In this document: positions 60,131-64,000 of the stretch, one piece after another | Layout: each line of letters begins with the position of its first letter | Position numbering within the stretch: the stretch's first letter is position 1 | Origin: Alphaproteobacteria bacterium | GTDB taxonomy: Bacteria > Pseudomonadota > Alphaproteobacteria > Micropepsales > Micropepsaceae | Direction: 5' to 3' | Assembly (NCBI GenBank): GCA_024236055.1 | Contig: JACKLF010000002.1 | Span: 1 to 64,000, forward strand | DNA: 64,000 nt | Position numbers and translations under genes: made by a program | The notes under the pieces: model-generated | The model's input: the letters and a program-made list of their open reading frames with translations, nothing else | The model's database searches: none | What the model was told of the DNA's origin: nothing

Positions 60131-62506
60131 CTAGAAAAGTCTTTTAAGTGTCATCTTCCACAGCCGGCCCGGACCCGGCAGGGCGCTGAGCATGGAATAG
60201 GTGTCGGCGCCGGGCGTGAAATAGCGTTCATTGCCCAGATTGTTGACGTTCATGTCCACTTCCCAGGCGCCCTGGCGCACAAAGCCCGAAACATTGAGCG
60301 TGACATAGGACGGAAAGCGAATGGGATCGGCGATGGTCTGATGTGTCGCGCTGACATAAGTGCCGCCGAAGGTCGCGCCCCATTCCACGTCCCCCAGCGG
60401 ATCGCCGGTCCAGGTGACATAGGGGCTGATCACGGCATGGGGCATGGCGCTGTCTTCATAGCTGCCAGACAGGCCCGGCAGGGTCGACAGGTCATAGACC
60501 AGATAGCTGCCGCCAAAACCGTCCTCAGGCGAAACGCCGGCGGCGCGGGCCGGAATATAGGCGAAGCTGTGATTGGGGCCCTTGATGGTGGTGCGCTGCA
60601 CGCTTGCGGCCAGGGTCAGGCTGAGATTGTCGTTCGCCACATAGCGCAGTTCGATTTCGGCACCGCGCGCGCGCGTGCCTTCGACATTCACCACCCCGCC
60701 GCCCTGGGACAGCCGGGTGCGGTTCTGGACATACCAGTCCAGGCTGCCCTGCAGGTGATCGTCCAGCGCGGCGAACTTCACGCCCACCTCATCGAGAAAG
60801 GAATCCGACAGCCAGGCCTTGGACGCCAGCAGGCTGGTGGACACCTGGCTGGCCTGGCCGATCTCCAGCGCGCTGGACTGGGCGATGGTGACGTAAGGCA
60901 CCAGCCCGAAGGGCGCGTCATAGGACAGGCTGGCCGACCAGCCGAAGCGCCCGGCATTGCCGCGGCCCGATGGCGGGGCATAGGCCAGCACGCCGCGCTC
61001 GGTCGAGCGGACATGGTAATTGTCGTAACGCCCGCCCAGCACCAGGTCGAAGCCCTTCCAGCTTGCATCGGTGGTGATGAAGGCGCCGGCATCGCCGGTG
61101 CTGGTGGTGACGTCATTTTCCCAGCCCAGGCCCACCGTGCCGGGCGGATCGATGTTGAAGGGGGAATCGATGATGTCGTTCGCTGCGGGTCCAACGGAGA
61201 TGTCGCGCCGGTCCAGCGCGATCACACCGCTGTTATAGCTTTCCCGGCCACGGGCATGAACATGGCGATAGGACAGGCCGGCCACCGTCTGGGTCTTCAC
61301 CGCGCCAATGTCGCGCCGCACGTCATAGCGCAGCCGCGCCTCGCCGATCGACGTGCGATAGGAGCCGGGAAAGCCGTAGGAAACAAAGCGGTCGTTGGAC
61401 AGCGTGTCGGCAAACAGTTGCAGGCGCAGGCTCTGGCCATCGTCCAGGTCGCGCGCCACCTCCAGGAAGCCGGTGTGGGTGACGGTGTTGGAGAAATCCA
61501 CACCGCGCGCGACATAGACGCTGCGCCGGTCCAGCCAGGTGCCGCCATAGCCGCTGTCCAGCCGGTGCGCGGCGTCGACGCAAGACATGCAGGCCAGCGG
61601 CGTGAAGCCCGGATCATAGGCATAAGGGTTTCCGCCCAGCTCGTTCGGCGTCAGCCGGCCATTGCCGTCCGTGTCCACGACCGAGGTGTTGCGCCCGGTG
61701 ATATAGGTGCCGCGATCGATCAGCGGCTGGGTCAGCCGGTTCCAGCCCGGCGTCTGAATGTCGCCGTTGGAATGGTAATAGAGATAGTCGGCGGCCAGCG
61801 ACCAGCCGTCATCCGCCAGGTTTGCCGACAGTTCGACCAGCTGGTGGCTGGGATGCAGCCCCCGGTAATAGCTGTAGCTGTCGTCGAGCTCGCCATAGGC
61901 ATGCACGCCACCGGCGAAATCGCCCAGTGTCACCGGCGCGCTGAGCTGGCCGGTCAGGTTGCGCTTGCTGTAGCTGCCGTAGCTGGCGGTGACTTCGCCG
62001 CCCAGCGTGTCGGTGCCGTTGGCGGTCTTGGGCAGGAAGTTGACCAGCCCGCCCACCTTGCCCGGTCCATAGATGGGCGATGGCGGCCCACGCAGAATCT
62101 CGATGCCGGCGGCATCGGCCAGCGGGGTGGAATAGGTGCCCCGGTTCTCGGCCCGCTTGAAGCCGCGAAAATAATTCTCCGCCAGGGTGCCGCGCAGGGA
62201 GACCGCGCCCTCGACCCCGTAATAGCTGGCGGTATAGGCCGACGGGGTGATGGCGGTCAGATCGTCGATCCCGCTGATGCCATAGCGGGCGATGGTGGTG
62301 TCGCTGACCAGGGTGACGGCGCGCGGGGTCTCAATCAGCGGCTTGTTCAGGCCGAAGGCGGCGCTGTTGGCCCCCACGTCCAGCAGATGCACGGCATCGC
62401 CGGTCACCGTGACCTGTTCAACCTCCTGCGCGCGCGCGCGCGGCCCGGCCAGCAGGCCAGGCAGCAGGCAGGCCGGCAGTGCCAGCAGGACCAGACCCCT
62501 TGTCAT
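60131..62506 (-). CDS. TonB-dependent outer-membrane receptor
   Basis: The 791-residue protein has a signal peptide (MTRGLVLLALPACLLPGLLAGPRARA), then VEQVTVTGDAV and the plug domain: ETPRAVTLVSDTTIARYGISGIDDLTAITPS, VEGAVSLRGTLAENYFRGFKR, ADAAGIEILRGPPSPIYGPGKVGGLVNFLPKTA. A 22-strand barrel follows, ending in the typical C-terminal aromatic residue (KMTLKRLF). The plug pattern is siderophore-type (FhuA/FpvA-like). The ligand cannot be told. No TonB/ExbB or ABC uptake genes are near. TGTAA-CATT-TTACA lies 34-47 bases upstream of the ATG. Confidence 0.92.
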   Translation of the reverse strand: MTRGLVLLALPACLLPGLLAGPRARAQEVEQVTVTGDAVHLLDVGANSAAFGLNKPLIETPRAVTLVSDTTIARYGISGIDDLTAITPSAYTASYYGVEGAVSLRGTLAENYFRGFKRAENRGTYSTPLADAAGIEILRGPPSPIYGPGKVGGLVNFLPKTANGTDTLGGEVTASYGSYSKRNLTGQLSAPVTLGDFAGGVHAYGELDDSYSYYRGLHPSHQLVELSANLADDGWSLAADYLYYHSNGDIQTPGWNRLTQPLIDRGTYITGRNTSVVDTDGNGRLTPNELGGNPYAYDPGFTPLACMSCVDAAHRLDSGYGGTWLDRRSVYVARGVDFSNTVTHTGFLEVARDLDDGQSLRLQLFADTLSNDRFVSYGFPGSYRTSIGEARLRYDVRRDIGAVKTQTVAGLSYRHVHARGRESYNSGVIALDRRDISVGPAANDIIDSPFNIDPPGTVGLGWENDVTTSTGDAGAFITTDASWKGFDLVLGGRYDNYHVRSTERGVLAYAPPSGRGNAGRFGWSASLSYDAPFGLVPYVTIAQSSALEIGQASQVSTSLLASKAWLSDSFLDEVGVKFAALDDHLQGSLDWYVQNRTRLSQGGGVVNVEGTRARGAEIELRYVANDNLSLTLAASVQRTTIKGPNHSFAYIPARAAGVSPEDGFGGSYLVYDLSTLPGLSGSYEDSAMPHAVISPYVTWTGDPLGDVEWGATFGGTYVSATHQTIADPIRFPSYVTLNVSGFVRQGAWEVDMNVNNLGNERYFTPGADTYSMLSALPGPGRLWKMTLKRLF

Positions 62507-62539
62507 GGGTTCTACATAGGCGGCGCCTACGAAATGTCA

Positions 62540-62553
62540 TGTAACATTTTACA
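62540..62553. promoter_or_regulatory. Inverted repeat upstream of the TonB-dependent receptor
   Basis: TGTAA-CATT-TTACA (62540-62553) is a perfect 5-bp-arm palindrome in the AT-rich stretch before the receptor start. It is a candidate operator for nutrient-dependent control. Its regulator is unknown. Confidence 0.4.
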
Positions 62554-62607
62554 GTTCGTATTACTAAATTTCCCGAATTTCGCATAACCCATTGGAAACA
62601 TGGTGTT

Positions 62608-63153
62608 TTATGGAAGGCGCGCCATGATGTCGCTGGCGGCGGACAGCTCCGCCCCGCTGAGCGCCAGCGCCCTGAGGGCGTTGTCATGCAGGGCAGGCTC
62701 GTAGGCGGCGCAGGCATTCGCCGCGATCACCACCGCAAAACCCTCCTCGAAGGCTGCCCAGGCGGTGGCGGCGACACAGCATTCGCTGGTCAGCCCGCTC
62801 AGCACCAGCGTGTCGATGCCGCGGTCTTTCAGGCTGGCGGCCAGGCCGGTGCCCGCAAAGGCGCTGTAAAGCGGCTTGGTCACCACCAGGTCATCGGGCC
62901 GCGGCGCGATCCTGAAAAAGTCCGCACCCGGCGTTCCGGGCGCACACAAATCGGCGCTGTGAAGACGCACGAACACCGGCAGCAAGCCCACCCCGCGTGC
63001 GGCGTCCAGAAGGACAGTGGCTTCAGCCAGCGCAGCGGGCACCGACGAAAGATCGCGGCCCTGAAGCGCCATCGCGCCTTGGGGCGCGGCAAAGTCCACC
63101 TGCCAGTCGATCAGCAGCAGCGCCGTGCGCGCGGGATCGATCGGCGCCGTCAT
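62608..63153 (-). CDS. Isochorismatase-family cysteine hydrolase (RutB-like)
   Basis: This 181-residue hydrolase has the catalytic triad of the family: Asp in LLLIDWQVDFAAPQGAM, Lys in VVTKPLYSAFAGTGL and Cys in LSGLTSECCVAATAWAAFEEGFAVVI. Isochorismatase-like hydrolases cleave amides such as nicotinamide or ureidoacrylate. RutB is a longer relative (about 230). This one is short but overlaps by four bases a RutA-like monooxygenase gene. That suggests amide release after ring opening of pyrimidine-like compounds (inference). Confidence 0.8.
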   Translation of the reverse strand: MTAPIDPARTALLLIDWQVDFAAPQGAMALQGRDLSSVPAALAEATVLLDAARGVGLLPVFVRLHSADLCAPGTPGADFFRIAPRPDDLVVTKPLYSAFAGTGLAASLKDRGIDTLVLSGLTSECCVAATAWAAFEEGFAVVIAANACAAYEPALHDNALRALALSGAELSAASDIMARLP

Positions 63154-64000
63154 GCGAATGCGGCCCTGAGGGCAGGCAAGATCGCGCGGCCCGCCAGCGG
63201 CACGCCGCTCTGATAATCGTCGAAGATGAACATCAGTCCGTCTATGTCGCAGTCGCGCAGGAAGGTTTCGATCTTGCGCGCGCAGGTTTCGGGCGTGCCG
63301 ATCGCCGTCTGGGTCATGAAGGCGCCCTGGGCGCGCGCGGTCATCGCATTGCCCGCAACACCATAGCTTTCCAGCATCCCCAGCACCGCGCCTTCGTCCA
63401 GGCCCGCGCGATAGCGTTCCGCCTTTGCACTGGCTTGCGCGTCGGTTTCACCGCTGATCACCGTCATCATGCAATAGGTCTTGATCGGCTTGCCCAGTTT
63501 GGCCGCCAACGCGCGGGCGCGGGCGGCGGCATCCGCCGTCTCGGCCTCATTGCGGCCGCCGATGAAACAGCCGTCGCATTCGGACACGGAAAATTCAAAG
63601 CCGCGCGCCGACATGCCCGCGCAGATCAGTTCGGGCGGGCGCAGCGGCTTGGGGTCGCTGACGCAGTTCTTGATGGTGAAAAAGTCGCCCGCGAAATCGA
63701 CGCTGGGTTCGCGCCACAGCCGCTTGAGAATGGTGGTCCATTCCTGGGTCAGGTCATAGCGGCGATCATGGTCCAGGCTGGCATCCCAGGCGCCCATCTG
63801 CTCGAACTCGCCGCGAAAGGCGCCCGCCACGATGTTGAGCCCGGCCCGGCCGCCCGAAATGTGATCCAGCGTGGCGATCATCTTGGCCGCCACCACCGGA
63901 TTGTGCAGGATCGCATGCAGCGTCGCCCAGACCTTGATCCGGCTGGTGACCGCGGCAATGCCCGCCATCATGGTCACCGCCTCCAGGCTGGCGCCCCAAT
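63150..64000 (-). CDS. LLM-class flavin-dependent monooxygenase (RutA-like), 5' part cut by window edge
   Basis: The visible 283 C-terminal residues show the luciferase-like FMN/F420 barrel: MMAGIAAVTSRIKVWATLHAILHNPVVAAKMIATLDHISGGRAGLNIV, FEQMGAWDAS, DRRYDLTQEWTTILKRLWREPSVDFAGDFF and PPELICAGMSARGFEFSV. TYCMMTVISGETDAQASAKAERYRAGLDEGAV follows. The order of motifs matches pyrimidine monooxygenase RutA and its relatives. The 5' end lies beyond the window. It is the upstream partner of the isochorismatase-family gene. Confidence 0.85.
   Translation of the reverse strand, partial: WGASLEAVTMMAGIAAVTSRIKVWATLHAILHNPVVAAKMIATLDHISGGRAGLNIVAGAFRGEFEQMGAWDASLDHDRRYDLTQEWTTILKRLWREPSVDFAGDFFTIKNCVSDPKPLRPPELICAGMSARGFEFSVSECDGCFIGGRNEAETADAAARARALAAKLGKPIKTYCMMTVISGETDAQASAKAERYRAGLDEGAVLGMLESYGVAGNAMTARAQGAFMTQTAIGTPETCARKIETFLRDCDIDGLMFIFDDYQSGVPLAGRAILPALRAAFA

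Overview
This 64 kb window is a high-GC chromosomal segment of an alphaproteobacterium. The evidence is lineage-typical small genes (FliX, a GapR/DUF2312 protein, DUF1244, DUF1036, the 41-residue L36, the tiny aa3-type cytochrome oxidase subunit IV, a split pntAa/pntAb transhydrogenase) and the gene order rplU-rpmA-GNAT-obgE-proB-proA-nadD-rsfS-rlmH. I cannot fix the genus; a flagellated, Caulobacter-like or Micropepsis/Rhizomicrobium-like free-living organism would fit. No rRNA, tRNA, CRISPR array, prophage or insertion sequence was seen.

Layout. (1) 1-497: start of a PAS-domain protein, running off the left edge. (2) 857-12467: an extraordinary 11.6 kb low-complexity gene, best read as one secreted protein of about 3,870 residues. 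It has a signal peptide, FNMNRP repeats, IDASK repeats, a poly-Asn tract, a very long Gly/Thr/Asn repeat region, an Asn/Gln-rich prion-like segment and a Cys-containing C-terminal domain. Its frame is broken by about eight small, mostly deletion-type shifts. (3) 12636-19664: TCA-cycle block sucC-(foreign-looking ORF)-sucD, then sucA-odhB. (4) 19771-27843: small genes, then the ribosome/proline/NAD operon, whose central part (about 22.9-26.6 kb) is riddled with indels in conserved genes. (5) 27950-33530: membrane protein, phosphatase, a duplicated hairpin repeat, alkB, a candidate small RNA, a LolA-like gene, gpsA, EVE, a PmtA-like methyltransferase and an acetyltransferase. (6) 33532-36512: transhydrogenase operon with the cytochrome oxidase subunit IV gene. 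(7) 36795-43822: TacA/NtrC-type regulator, alpha-L-fucosidase, GapR, DUF1244, N-formylglutamate amidohydrolase, DUF1036 and pyruvate kinase. (8) 43819-49471: small secreted paralogues, a TPR protein, glycolate oxidase glcDEF and rpmJ. (9) 49642-64000: lytic transglycosylase, pbpC with alpha-2-macroglobulin, a metallophosphoesterase, a TonB-dependent receptor and an isochorismatase-like hydrolase beside a RutA-like monooxygenase.

Most genes are central metabolism (TCA cycle, glycolysis, glycolate, NADPH supply), envelope maintenance and ribosome assembly. The least explained item is the giant repeat protein. The two broken regions look more like residual sequencing or assembly error than true gene decay, because essential genes are affected, the inferred changes are overwhelmingly losses of one or a few bases, and flanking genes are intact.
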